DNA from: Plasmodium relictum
Taxonomy: Eukaryota; Apicomplexa; Aconoidasida; Haemosporida; Plasmodiidae
DNA: 64,000 nucleotides
Assembly: GCF_900005765.1 (NCBI RefSeq)
Contig: NC_041691.1
Span: 1,550,001 to 1,614,000 of the forward strand
Direction of reading: 5' to 3'
A program made the translations under genes and the position numbers. The notes beneath the pieces were generated by a model, which ran no database searches, was not told the DNA's origin, and saw nothing but the letters and a program-made list of their open reading frames with translations. Of this stretch, positions 49,133 to 60,594 are shown one piece after another (position 1 is the stretch's first letter; each line of letters opens with the position of its first letter).

Positions 49133-51577
49133 TTATTGCATTTTATAAAAAAATCCTGAACACAACTTATTTCCATATTTGTTTAATCGTTCTTTTAGTT
49201 TTCTTTTTGAAGCTAAAACAAAACCTAAGAATATAGGATTAGCTTTAAATGGTCTTGAAGTAAATTCAGGATGAAATTGAACTCCAATAAAAAAATCCAG
49301 ATTTTTAATTTCACATATTTCCATCCTAACACTATGAACATCTTTTGCTACAAAACTTAAACCAACTGATTCTAATAATGGAACATATTTAGGATTAATT
49401 TCAAATCTATGTCTATGTCTTTCAAATATATAAGCTGCTTCATCATATAATTTGTAAGTTAATGATTCTTTATCTATTATTTTTGACTGTTTCACTCCTA
49501 AACGCATAGAACCACCTTTATTGTTATCACCTTTAAATTCTGTCATAGATACAATAACATTATTATTATCAATTTCTAAAATACTTTTATAATAATCTTG
49601 AATATTCATTAATTGGATTTTTTCTAATAATTTTGAGTCTAATAATTTCTTAGAAATATCATCTATATATTTTTGATTTTGTAAAAAATTGGTCTTATCC
49701 ATATTTTCAATATTTCCAAATAATAATTTATTATTATCGATAGAATTATTTTTTTCAACTTCATTTTTTATATTTGAATTTCTTATTTTATTATTTTCTA
49801 AATAGTTTTCTATACTAGCCTGTATGCTACATGATGAATGCTCTTTCCTTACTTTATTTTGGTAGTTATTAGAAATATCAACATTATTCTCATCGGAATT
49901 ATAATTATTTGCAGAAAAACCTTTTTTCTTATCATAATATATTTTGTTCTTATCTAAATCTTTTGTATTAACATTTAAATATGTATTATCTTTTTCTATC
50001 ATCTCCCTCGAGTTATCACTTCTAAAAAATTTTTCTTTCTCTTTATTTATAATATCATCTTGGTTACAATTCATTTCTAAAATATCTTCGAACTCTTCTG
50101 AATTTGCATTTTTATTTAAAAATTCTCTTGCCATATCAATAACAGCCGTTTGCATACCTAAACAAATACCTAAATAAGGTACATTATTTAAACGGCAATA
50201 TTTCGAAGATAAAAATTTGCCTTCAATACCCCTTGTGCCAAAGCCACCTGGAACTAAAACACCATCGACCGACTTTAATGTATTCCATGCATTTTCGTAT
50301 TTTTTTCTTCTTTTTTCTTCATAATCTTCTTCTGATGTAGTGTCATCAACAAAAATGTTTTTATGAACTATAGTATTTTCTAGAGAGATATCATAACTGT
50401 ACTTATTTACATTATTTTTAAAATCTACACATTTTTTCTTTTTTTTTTTTTTTTTTAGAGATAAATGACTGCTGTTGATATATTTAATAATTAGTTTATA
50501 TCCACACTCTAAACAAGCATGGACAAGAGAAGATATAATAGATAAATAAGTATCATTTGAACCAGTATATTTCCCAACTATACCGATTACAACAGTTTCA
50601 TTTGAATTTTCATATCTATTTGAAAGTAGCTTCCATGTATTAAAAGAATAAGGAGAAATATTTAGCTTATTTTTTAAAACTATATTTTGCAAGTTTAATT
50701 TTTTTAAAACGTTGTCACTAAAATTTTGTTGTTCTAATATTAAAGGAACTTTATAAACATTTGAAGTATCATGTAATGATATAACATGTTCATTTTTAAC
50801 TTGAGAAAACAAAGAGATTTTTTGGATAGCTTCTTTCGTTAATGGTTCTTCGCACCTACAAAAAATGAAATCTGGTTTTAATCCTGCTTCTCTTAAAATT
50901 TTAACACTATGCTGAGTTGGTTTTGTTTTCTGTTCTTTTAAATTCCCAATAATTGGAACATAAGATAAATGACATAAACAAACATCATCAGAATTTAGGT
51001 TGTTTGTTAATTGTTGTAATGCTTCTAAGTATACAGCTGATTCTATATCACCAACAGTTCCTCCTACTTCAATTAAACATATACATGGTATTTTACTAAA
51101 AGAATCTATATTATATTCTTTCTTCATTTTTTTAATATTTTCATCAATAACTTCCTTTATCCATTTTTGTATAGCATCTGTTAAATGAGGTACTACTTGA
51201 ACCGTTTTTCCTAAATATTCTCCTTTTCTCTCTTTTTTTATAACTTCTTCATATATCTTTCCTGAAGTTATATTATTTTTATATGATAATTTAATATTTA
51301 AAAATCTTTCATAATTACCTAAATCTAAATCTACTTCTCCTCCATCTTCCAATACATACACTTCTCCATGCTCATATGGAGACATCGTTCCTGCATCTAT
51401 ATTTAAATAAGGATCTATTTTAATAGTTGTTAATAAAATATTTTTTGTTAATAATAGTACACCCATACTACTCATAGCTGTTCCTTTTCCTAATCCACTC
51501 ATATTACCCCCTGTTACTATAATATATTTTGTTCCTACATTTTCATTTTCTAAAGAATCCATTTCAAATGAATACAT
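49133..51577 (-). CDS. CTP synthase
   Basis: It makes CTP from UTP with ATP and glutamine, the last step of pyrimidine nucleotide synthesis. Single exon, 814 residues. The synthetase domain starts IIVTGGNMSGLGKGTAMSS, then KIDPYLNIDAGTMSPYEHGE, DGGEVDLDLGNYERF, IEVGGTVGDIES and TKPTQHSVKILR. The class I glutaminase domain has VPGGFGTRGIEGK, the nucleophile in YLGICLGMQTAV (Cys472), and the catalytic pair in GVQFHPEFTSRP (His769, Glu771). Typical enzymes are about 545-590 residues. Here about 35 Lys-rich residues are inserted before the glutaminase domain and about 165 Asn/Lys-rich residues between the nucleophile helix and GGSMRLG. All catalytic residues are present, so it should be active. 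The product feeds the CDP-DAG synthase at 58771. Confidence 0.98.
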   Translation of the reverse strand: MYSFEMDSLENENVGTKYIIVTGGNMSGLGKGTAMSSMGVLLLTKNILLTTIKIDPYLNIDAGTMSPYEHGEVYVLEDGGEVDLDLGNYERFLNIKLSYKNNITSGKIYEEVIKKERKGEYLGKTVQVVPHLTDAIQKWIKEVIDENIKKMKKEYNIDSFSKIPCICLIEVGGTVGDIESAVYLEALQQLTNNLNSDDVCLCHLSYVPIIGNLKEQKTKPTQHSVKILREAGLKPDFIFCRCEEPLTKEAIQKISLFSQVKNEHVISLHDTSNVYKVPLILEQQNFSDNVLKKLNLQNIVLKNKLNISPYSFNTWKLLSNRYENSNETVVIGIVGKYTGSNDTYLSIISSLVHACLECGYKLIIKYINSSHLSLKKKKKKKKCVDFKNNVNKYSYDISLENTIVHKNIFVDDTTSEEDYEEKRRKKYENAWNTLKSVDGVLVPGGFGTRGIEGKFLSSKYCRLNNVPYLGICLGMQTAVIDMAREFLNKNANSEEFEDILEMNCNQDDIINKEKEKFFRSDNSREMIEKDNTYLNVNTKDLDKNKIYYDKKKGFSANNYNSDENNVDISNNYQNKVRKEHSSCSIQASIENYLENNKIRNSNIKNEVEKNNSIDNNKLLFGNIENMDKTNFLQNQKYIDDISKKLLDSKLLEKIQLMNIQDYYKSILEIDNNNVIVSMTEFKGDNNKGGSMRLGVKQSKIIDKESLTYKLYDEAAYIFERHRHRFEINPKYVPLLESVGLSFVAKDVHSVRMEICEIKNLDFFIGVQFHPEFTSRPFKANPIFLGFVLASKRKLKERLNKYGNKLCSGFFYKMQ

Positions 51578-52936
51578 ATATATAATTTTTCAAGTTAAAT
51601 TTCTTAAAAATTTGTAATATATATAATATATTTTTTAAAAAATTATAATTTTTTAAAATTTTAATTTATTATATAAAATTGTTTAATCATAAATTCAATT
51701 AATTTCCTAATTACTATTTGTTTAATTTTTTATATTATCAGTTTAATATATTAAAAATTAAATTTACTAAAAAAAATTTATTTATTAAAATGTTATTTTA
51801 CCAAATCTATAATATGTAATAAAGCATAAATTTATTAAATTATAAAAATTTTAAATTATTACAATATCAGCATATATTTATATGAATAATGCATTAGCAT
51901 AATTTCCTTTAAAAATACCAATTTAGTATTTAATTTCTTTTTTTTTTTTTTTAAATTAAAAGCTAATTTTGAAATGTAACAATTTTAATTTTGAAAACAT
52001 TATATTATTAGAAATACTAAATTTTTAAAAAAATAAGTGATGCAAAATTAATATACATCATGTTAATTTTATACATAATTAAAGTCTGTAATTAATTAAA
52101 AAATATTCAAAAATATCCAAAAATATTGTTTTAAACAATAATATATATAAATAAATTTTATAAAAAATTAATAAATTAATAATGCAAAGTTAAAGAATAT
52201 ATCTTACACTATATATTACATGAAATAAAATTAAAATAGATAACGTATAAAATTTATATATTAAAAAAAAATATAAATATGCATATATATATGTATATCT
52301 TCAATAATTTTTTTTTTTATATTTTAAATGAACTTATTTTTACATTATTTAAAAAATTTTATTTTAGTCTTAATTTTTATAATGTATATAAAATAAGAAA
52401 AAATATATCAAAACAAATCACAAAATTCATAATGTAATATTTTTTCTTATTAATTTTATATTGAACATAAAAACGTTTAAAGCTCATTAAATTTATTCGA
52501 ATGAACATATTTAAAATATAAAAAAAGGACACCTACTAAACCATAATATATCTCCTTTTTTTATTTTTCTCATATTTATAAAAATAATGTTCAAAAGTAA
52601 AAATTTAAATGAAAGAAAAATTATGTATTTCATTATTCATAGATGAAGTTATTTTATAATATTTTTTTTTTTTTTTTTTTTGAGAATTTAAGCAATAGAA
52701 ATGAAATAAATGAATTATGATTAAAAATTCACCATTTAAAAAATATATATAATTTGAATATAATTATATATATATACATAAAATTAAATATTAAAATAAA
52801 AAAATAAAAATAAAATAATTTAAAGACTTATAAATTAAAAATATACTTAAATTTTTCATACAAATATATGAAAAAAAAATTTACGTATTTCTATTTTATT
52901 TAATATATATATAATTTTTTTTTTTTTTATTCTTAT
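51578..52936. other. Intergenic: CTP synthase upstream region
   Basis: About 1.4 kb of AT-rich DNA holding the CTP synthase promoter and the 3' UTR of the hydrolase gene, both on the minus strand. No other feature is supported. Confidence 0.65.
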
Positions 52937-54739
52937 TTACTGTAAAAAATGCATTAAATATATAATTAATTCACTACACTTTTCACTTAAAACAAGGTGG
53001 GAGCATTCAGGAAAAATTACTACTTTTACATTGTTAATGTATTTGCTATGCTCTTTTAAGAATTTTAATGTGTAAATGGATGGAGTTACTTTGTCATCCT
53101 TCCTATATGGAAAAAGTAAAAAATAAATAAATGTCCTAGTAATATATATTTTTAAGAGAAAAAAAAAATATGCCTTATTTATAATTAAAAAATAATGCTA
53201 AATAAATATTTAGTATTAATATGAAAAAAAGAAAAAAAAAATGAAAGGATAATATAACTTATTAATATTTAAATATAAAAATAAAAGAATATATTTTTAA
53301 TTAAAAAATTAAAATAATAATGAAAATATATATATATATTATTTAAATAACTTAGAAAAATACAAAACACGTTTACCCATATATGAAAAGAACTTCATGA
53401 TTTTTTTTTAAAAAAGCAGAATAAAGCTTTTTAGAATCTTGTATTTTTGTTCCTGATAGCACTTTTAAAAATGTCTCTATAAACTTTTCATGCTATTTAA
53501 AAAAAAAGAAAAAAGTTTGTAAAAAGTAAAAAGGAATAATACAAAAAATTGCATTATTATAATAATTAAGTTCTTATCCATTTCTAATTGTTCAAAATAA
53601 AAAAAAATGTATATATTTTTTTAGTTCATAAATATATGTTATATATATTTATTATATATAAAATATGTAACATTTCATAAAAAAAAAATTAAAGTATATT
53701 ATTACATTTTCTTTAAGAATTAAATATCTTTTATTTACATCTTCTAAATTATTATGGCAATCATAATATTCATTCTAAATTTTTAAAATAAACAATAAAA
53801 TAAAATTTAAAAATAAAATACAATATTTATATATATATAACTTTTACTGTATCCTCTGAAACAATCAAATGGCTATATTTTTTTGCTACTCTTAGACAAA
53901 AACGTATATTATGCTTTAATAAAAATCTAAAAAGGAAATGGAAAAATTGCTTACAATTGTTAATGCTACATTTTTATAAATTATTTTTATTATTATTTTA
54001 TTTTTATATATTGCACACACATATACATGTATATATGTTTTATAAAAATCTTAACTGCAAAAATCTATGTTTAGGCTTAGCTAGTCCTGCGGCGCTAATC
54101 AAACAAAACTTTTTTATTTTTATTTTATTATCAATTGATAAATGAGCTAATAAAGTGGAAAAAAAAATGTTTATAATTATTATAAAAGTAAAAAAATGAA
54201 GAACACATTATTAAAGAAAAAAAAAAACATACAAGCAATAATGCAACCCATAGAAAAACCAATTATAATAAATGTTGAATTAAAAATATCTTTTTTTTTC
54301 AAAACATCATAAATTTGTTCTGTATATAATTTTTCTGTATATTTATTTAAGTTCTTTAACAGGCTACTGTTTCCATGCCCATAAAAATCTTTTGAAAAGT
54401 AAAAAAAAAATAAATAGGAATTATTGAAAATTTTCTAATATAAAAATTATTTTTTTTTTAATTTCTTTAAATATAACCTAATGATACAAATTTATAATTA
54501 GAATGAATTATATGGTAGAATAAATTTTCAAACTGATAACTACTCCCATTTAATCCATGTAAAAAAAGTAATATAACATTTTCTTTGTAATTTTTATTAT
54601 TTTCATTTTCCTTTACATTAGAAGTAGAATCAATTTTTATCTTATTTTCATTGATAAATAAATTTTTTGAATAAATTATAAAAGTTTTTCCCATAGAACA
54701 AGCTACATATTCTTGTATAATATTCTGTGTATAAAACAT
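52937..54739 (-). CDS. Alpha/beta hydrolase (serine hydrolase), seven exons
   Basis: Exons 54739-54478, 54388-54233, 54146-54056, 53926-53848, 53774-53706, 53492-53377 and 53102-52937 total 939 nt, or 312 residues, with every junction in frame. Family landmarks appear in order: oxyanion strand VILLFLHGLNGSSYQFENLF, the FVSLDFYGHGNSS loop formed across the first splice, nucleophile elbow GFSMGC, then LISAAGLAKPK, the acid in YGKDDKVTP, and the base in PECSHLVLSEK. The Ser-Asp-His triad is therefore complete. There is no signal peptide; the N terminus (MFYTQNIIQEYVACSMGKT) is short. Size and motifs suit a lysophospholipase, monoacylglycerol lipase or thioesterase-type enzyme; the substrate cannot be told. 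It lies between CTP synthase and EMC2. Confidence 0.88.
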
Positions 54740-56258
54740 CTGTTATTTCTTATAATTAAAAAAAAACTTTTATGTAAAAATAGTTCACTATTTTTTTAAA
54801 GCAAATTACATTAATAAATAAAATTATGTAATTATAATTCAGTTTATTTAAAAAAAAAAAGAGAAAGACATATTTTATTTAAATATATCATAGAAAAAAA
54901 AATGTATTTCTAAGTTTTGTTTTTGATCATATTTTCTAGGTATCATGTATTACAAAAAAACAATCTTTACAGCTTGATTTTTTTTTTTTTTTTTAATTTT
55001 ATTTAATAACTAAAAACTTATATATATATATATATATATACACACTAATTTTTTTTTTTTTGTAAATGTTGTATCAATATAGATATTATTTCATTGAAAT
55101 AATTTGTTAAATATGGATGCTACTTTTATATCTTAATTTCTATACAATTAATATAACATTTTTTTTTTTCTTTTATGGTTTATTATACTTAAGTATAAAA
55201 TAAAAATGTTTATGCTTATTTAGTTAGGATATATAGTAATAAAAAAATAAAATAAAAATAAAATTAAATCATATCTAAAATATTAAAATTATAAGAAAAA
55301 AAAAGTATAAAAATGTATCGGATTCTATGAATTTTTCTTTCTTTTATGATTTTATAATAAATAGTTTCTTTGAATAACTAACTAGACATATGAGTTGCAA
55401 TAAAAATTTTATAAATTTATATTTATCATTAATTTTATTTTTTTTATTTCCTTATGTAAATAAATGGAAATTAATTTTATAAAAAAAAAAGTTGTTGGGG
55501 TTTTTATAACAGTAAGCCTCATTGTTATGACCTTTAATTTAAAAAGTTTTAAACTTTTTTATTAAATTAAAATCGAATTTTCTTTGAGAACTTATATTTT
55601 TTAAAAAAATATTAAAACCTTATTTTTTATTTTTTATTTTTAATGAACCTTACTATTTTTTATTAACATGATTGTGAAACTATGTGACATAATGATTATA
55701 CATTCTTATCGTTAATTTAAATATTTTAATCAAAATACTTGATTAAAATCTATAAATGTTTAAATTAGTATTTTTTTTTTTTTTTCATCAAAAGGAATAT
55801 AATTAAACAAAACTAAAATACAAAGGAAAAAAAAATAAAATTCTTAATTTAAATAATTGCCTTAAAAAAAAAAAAGAAATTTGAATTTTATATAATAAAT
55901 AAACAATTATAAAGTTTATCATAATTATAATGAGATAAAAAACATTAATAAAAGTTATTTATTATTTAAGTAAACAAATTTCAAAAAATAAAAGCTTAAT
56001 GAAATAAAAGTAATTATTATTACAAGTTTCGAAGAAATAATAAATGAGAAAATATTTAAGGTAAATAAATATAAGAAATAAAAAAATATTAAGAAAATAA
56101 AAAGAAAAAAAAGGAACAAAAAAGGAAAAATATAGAATAATAGTAATAATAAAATAAAATAAAGAAATATTAATTTAAAAATTTGTTTATAAAAAAAAGA
56201 AGATAGAATAAAAAGTGTAATTTAAAGTACCACTTTTATTGGTGTAAAAAAAAAAAAA
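54740..56258. other. Divergent promoter region, hydrolase (-) and EMC2 (+)
   Basis: About 1.5 kb of AT-rich DNA with a short (TA)n run at 55021-55040 and a near-palindrome around 55538-55560 (AAAAAGTTTTAAACTTTTT). A 30-codon plus-strand signal-like ORF near 55391 and a 23-codon minus-strand ORF near 55520 do not extend into genes. Confidence 0.6.
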
Positions 56259-57140
56259 ATGGTTAAAGACAAAGTTGTATATAATAAAGAAAATAATTTA
56301 AGTGTACTAGAAAAATGTTATCAAAATTCCTTGGAAAAAAATATACCAGAATTAGTTATCCTGTATGGAAAAAAACTATTAAGAATAATTATAAGAAAAG
56401 ATTCATTTTATAAATGGAATATATATGAGAATATTTTAAAAGCATCAATTGAACTGAATTTAGATGAATATGTAGATATGTATTTTGATAAACTAAATGA
56501 AAAATTTGGTAAATTAAACGGAAAAAAAATTAATATATTAAAAGGAATGGTTTATGAATCAAAAAATAAAAATACAGAAGCATTAAATATTTATAAGAAT
56601 TATCTAGGAAAATATCCTTGCGATCCTTTAATAAGAGCAAAAATTATCAACTTAAAAAAATTTTTAGAGAGTGATATAAATAAAGTTATACAACTATTAA
56701 ATGATCATTTAAAAGAATTCCCATTGGATTTAGAATCATGGCATGAACTAGCAGAAATTTATTTGAAAGATTGTTTATATAGCTATTCATTATACTGTTT
56801 TGAAGAAATTTTATTACATTCACCAACTAATTTATATTTTATATTAACATGTGCAGAATTATATTATACAATTAATCAATATGAATTAAGTAGTAAATAT
56901 TTTTGTCTATCTATTAAAATACAAAATAGTAATTTAAGAGGATTATGGGGAATAATACTTCTTAATGTAACAAGATATTCAAATAAAAAGACTAAACTGT
57001 TGAATGATAATGTTGATGTTTTATTAACTTTGCAATGCATTAATAGACTACATGATTTATATAGTAAATTACATATAGACTTGTTATATAAAAATTCTAT
57101 TCTTGATTATTTAGACCAATTGAGAGATAATTTTAAGTAA
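56259..57140 (+). CDS. EMC2: ER membrane protein complex subunit 2 (EMC2), TPR protein
   Basis: EMC2 is a cytosolic TPR subunit of the ER membrane complex, which inserts transmembrane segments. Single exon, 293 residues against about 297 in human. It starts at the first ATG after a poly(A) leader. Helical repeats fill the protein: KGMVYESKNKNTEALNIYK, LESWHELAEIYLKDCLYSYS, YFILTCAELYYTINQYELSS, then KYFCLSIKIQNSNLRGLWGI. The last block matches the family pattern S-x-KYF-x-x-x-x-K-x-N-x-N-x-R-x-L-x-G. There is no signal or membrane segment, as expected. It sits close to another ER-membrane gene, CDP-DAG synthase, with which it converges. Confidence 0.88.
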   Translation: MVKDKVVYNKENNLSVLEKCYQNSLEKNIPELVILYGKKLLRIIIRKDSFYKWNIYENILKASIELNLDEYVDMYFDKLNEKFGKLNGKKINILKGMVYESKNKNTEALNIYKNYLGKYPCDPLIRAKIINLKKFLESDINKVIQLLNDHLKEFPLDLESWHELAEIYLKDCLYSYSLYCFEEILLHSPTNLYFILTCAELYYTINQYELSSKYFCLSIKIQNSNLRGLWGIILLNVTRYSNKKTKLLNDNVDVLLTLQCINRLHDLYSKLHIDLLYKNSILDYLDQLRDNFK

Positions 57141-58617
57141 AACTTTATATAAATTAAATAAAAAAAATTTTTTATGTTAGAAAATCTAAGTAAGAGAAAT
57201 TATTATATGAAATTAAGCTTTTTTTTTTTTTTTTAATAATTATTATGATTAATTTTTAATTTTTTGTTTAAAATTGAAATATATTTTCTTATTTTTAAAT
57301 ATTTACACAATTTTTTTATTATTTAATTTGTTTATACTTTTACATAATTTTTTAATATATGTAATAATTTTTTATATATTTTTTCACTAGCATTTTTATT
57401 TTTATTTTATTTTTTTATATATATATTTGGACTGAATTGCTTTATATTTTTAGTAATATATAGTTATTTTTTTTTTTCCCCTATAAAAAGATATACAGCA
57501 CTTAAAGCATACACATATTTTGATATACATACATATATTACATTTACAACTATTTTTTTCAATCTTTATTTTAAATACATATTTTTATGCTATGAAGAAT
57601 GAGAAATAAATATATAATAAAAATGATTAAAATATATTATTTTTTAGGAAGCTATAAAATGTAATTATTTCAATAATTTATATAACATTCCATCATAAGA
57701 ACACAAAAATTTACAAATTTTTATAAGACAATATATATATTGATGTTATTATTTCCTCATTTTTTTTGAATTATTCATATATCAAAAATATGAGGTAGTA
57801 CAAAAATTGCATATCATTCATAAAAAGAAAGAAATATTATTAGAAAAGGTTAAACAAAAAATTATTTCTTAAAATAGTTAGAAAAATGAATTATTAAAAA
57901 ATTAACATAATATTCTATGCATATGATAATAATACGAGCAGTAATAATCATTTATAAAAATAATTAAAAATTATTTTCATATACATAAAAAATTATTTTT
58001 TAGAATAGAACAAATTCATACTTTTTCATTTATTTGTGTAATTCATATTACATACTTTTGATGTTCAAATGTTAAATATAAATTTTTTCCTTGATAATTA
58101 TTATAAAAAAAAAAAAAATACATCATATTAAAATTACTTTAAAAACAAAAAAAAAAATAAAAATAAAAATAAGTTGTAACGAGATAAAAAAATTCATGAA
58201 AAATGGATCCTTTTATCTTTTTTTCTATGTTTTAATAAAAAAAAATAAAAATAAAATTATATAAAAATCATTTAATATATAAAATTAATATTATGAAATT
58301 TTAATAATAATTACTATCATTTATATAATTTATGTTTTTTTGGAAAATACACATATGTTTAATTATAATTAATTCTTTTATTAGTATAATAAATAAAATA
58401 TTAATATATATATATTTATTTATTTTTTATTTTATTATTATTTTTTTTTTTTACAAGAAATATTTATATGCACATTCATATTTGTTTGAAAAAATATATA
58501 TGAAAATATAATACTTTCTATATTTCTTCAGATTGTGTATCACACAAAAAATAATAATAATAATAAAATTTACTTTTCTTATATATTTAATAAAATTATA
58601 ATTTAAGTATAACAAAG

Positions 58618-58696
<79 letters not shown>

Positions 58697-58770
58697 ATAA
58701 GGATAAAATTATTTAATTGAATAGCAAAAGTGTTTTTTTTGAATGTGAGAGATTTATAATTTCTTACAAG
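57141..58770. other. Convergent intergenic region, EMC2 to CDP-DAG synthase
   Basis: About 1.6 kb between two 3' ends, with a long pure (AT)n run at 58623-58692 ending about 80 bases past the CDP-DAG synthase stop, so probably inside its 3' UTR. No other feature is seen. Confidence 0.7.
58623..58692. repeat. (AT)n microsatellite, 35 units
   Basis: The longest uninterrupted dinucleotide run in the window, lying just downstream of the CDP-DAG synthase stop codon. Confidence 0.92.
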
Positions 58771-60594
58771 TCATGTAGAATCTTTGAATTTTAATTCAAC
58801 AAAATTATCATTTAAACATTTATCATCTTTTAAAACAAATTCATGTTCTTTTTTATTATCAAGATTGCTTTTCAACAATTTTTTTTTATCTAAAATAGTT
58901 TTTAATTGATTAAAAAGACGTAAAATTTCTTTATTATCTAATCTTTGTATAGAATCTATAAGGAAATCGTAAGAATTTATTTTATTTTTTTTTTTAACAA
59001 ATGTCTTCATATAAATATATGTAAACATTCCAATAAAAATTTGGCAATCAAATCTATCTGTGACACCACCATGGCCTGGAATATATTTCCCAAAATCTTT
59101 TATTTTTAGTGCTCTCTTGAATCCTGATGCGAAAAATCCACCAAATGGAGCTAAGAAAGCAGCAAATAAACTTAAAACTAAACCATGAAAAATCATTTTA
59201 GTATAATATATTTTATTTATAAATAAAATGGATGATAACTGTTTAGGTAAAGTATAAACGTTTTGTTGAAAAATTGAATTTTCTTCACATTCAACAGTAT
59301 TCCATGTTGAAAATGGCATAAATGAAATATATACTTGTGGACATATAAAAAATTTATAATTTTGTAATAAATAAGTAATAGATATACCCCATAATATTGT
59401 GATAATAGATGAACCAACATATCCTTCAACTGTCTTTTTAGGAGATAATTCAATTAATCTTGTTTTACCAAATAATATACCAAATATATATGCAAATATA
59501 TCATTAACTATAACTGAAGATACTGGAACAATAAACCAAATCATTCCTGAATATATATTTGCTATATGCATTAATGACTGTGTTACTATAAATAATGAGG
59601 ATAATAATATAATACCAATTTGAGAAAATTGATATTTTAAAGAATATTTTCTTAACGATAAAATAAACCAAGCAAAACCAATGAATGCTAATATAAACAT
59701 TATAATTGAATGGTATGCTAACAAATAATTAAAAAACCATATCTGATGTTTTAATTTTGGTATAATCCATGGAATTCCTAATGTAATGATAGTTAAAAAA
59801 AACCAATACCATCTTATATAAAATATTTGAGGTAATCTTTTATCTTTATTCTCTATACTCTTTAACGATATTATTTCTCTATATACAATAGTTACTAATA
59901 TTAACACTAATAAAGAACAATAAAAGTGTCCTGCAGCTAAAATTAAAAAATATAAAATTATTAGTATAAATGTCCATATTGTTCTTATTTTAAATGTTCG
60001 TATTTTTGATTCCGAATCTTTTGAATTGGAATAACTGTTATTTATATTTGAATTATTCCCAGATTTTGATTTAGTTAAGCTATTGCTTTTATTATAACCA
60101 TATAATTTAATCATATTGCTTAATTTATTAGATTCTTTTAAATTCACCATTTCTCTTAAATGCTTTAACTCTTTGTGGTATTTTCCTTCTTTAGAACTTT
60201 TCCTTCTTTTATATTCATTTTTTAAATTATTTTTATTTTCATCTATTATATATTCATTTTTACAATATTCTTCATCTAAGCTCTTTTTTTTTCTATATAT
60301 ATTATTGTACTTTTTTTCATCATCTCTATACTCATTTCTAAAATTTTCTTCATCTAAATATTTACTTTTTCTATATAAATTACTTATATTTCTATTTTCT
60401 AAATCTAAATATGCATTTTTATAATGATGCTCATCTATACTTTTGCTTTTTCTTTTTATAATATTCATATTTTTTTTTTCTTCATCTATATATGTGCTAT
60501 TATCATCATTATTATTATAATTTATATTTTCATTACTTTCATTTGGATCATTTTTATATTTCTTTTTTATAATTTTCTCATTTCTTATTCGCAT
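58771..60594 (-). CDS. CDS: CDP-diacylglycerol synthase (phosphatidate cytidylyltransferase)
   Basis: It converts phosphatidic acid plus CTP to CDP-diacylglycerol, the precursor of phosphatidylinositol, PG and cardiolipin. Single exon, 607 residues. Residues 1-200 are a hydrophilic, parasite-type extension with three copies of a roughly 27-residue Lys/Asp/Glu/Tyr repeat (48-130). From 205 on there are about eight membrane segments. Family motifs: SPKKTVEGYVG (384-394) and the signature region 489-517, including SGFKRALKIKDFGKYIPGHG and GVTDRFDC with its catalytic acidic residues. The C-terminal 75 residues are charged. Members of this type are ER integral membrane proteins. The CTP synthase lies about 7 kb away on the same strand. 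Identity is certain. Confidence 0.97.
   Translation of the reverse strand: MRIRNEKIIKKKYKNDPNESNENINYNNNDDNSTYIDEEKKNMNIIKRKSKSIDEHHYKNAYLDLENRNISNLYRKSKYLDEENFRNEYRDDEKKYNNIYRKKKSLDEEYCKNEYIIDENKNNLKNEYKRRKSSKEGKYHKELKHLREMVNLKESNKLSNMIKLYGYNKSNSLTKSKSGNNSNINNSYSNSKDSESKIRTFKIRTIWTFILIILYFLILAAGHFYCSLLVLILVTIVYREIISLKSIENKDKRLPQIFYIRWYWFFLTIITLGIPWIIPKLKHQIWFFNYLLAYHSIIMFILAFIGFAWFILSLRKYSLKYQFSQIGIILLSSLFIVTQSLMHIANIYSGMIWFIVPVSSVIVNDIFAYIFGILFGKTRLIELSPKKTVEGYVGSSIITILWGISITYLLQNYKFFICPQVYISFMPFSTWNTVECEENSIFQQNVYTLPKQLSSILFINKIYYTKMIFHGLVLSLFAAFLAPFGGFFASGFKRALKIKDFGKYIPGHGGVTDRFDCQIFIGMFTYIYMKTFVKKKNKINSYDFLIDSIQRLDNKEILRLFNQLKTILDKKKLLKSNLDNKKEHEFVLKDDKCLNDNFVELKFKDST
60205..60453 (-). 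repeat. Three-copy roughly 27-residue repeat in the CDP-DAG synthase N terminus
   Basis: Copies begin RKSKSIDE (residue 48), RKSKYLDE (75) and RKKKSLDE (101). Each continues with E/H-x-(Y/F)-(K/R)-N-(A/E)-Y and an Asp/Glu/Asn/Lys-rich linker that ends Leu/Ile-Tyr. The copies are diverged but clear. Confidence 0.75.

Noticed and set aside
55391-55525. Short signal-like plus-strand ORF (MSCNKNFINLYLSLILFF start) and an opposing 23-codon ORF
   Set aside because: The available acceptor downstream gives an immediate stop; no extension to a gene.
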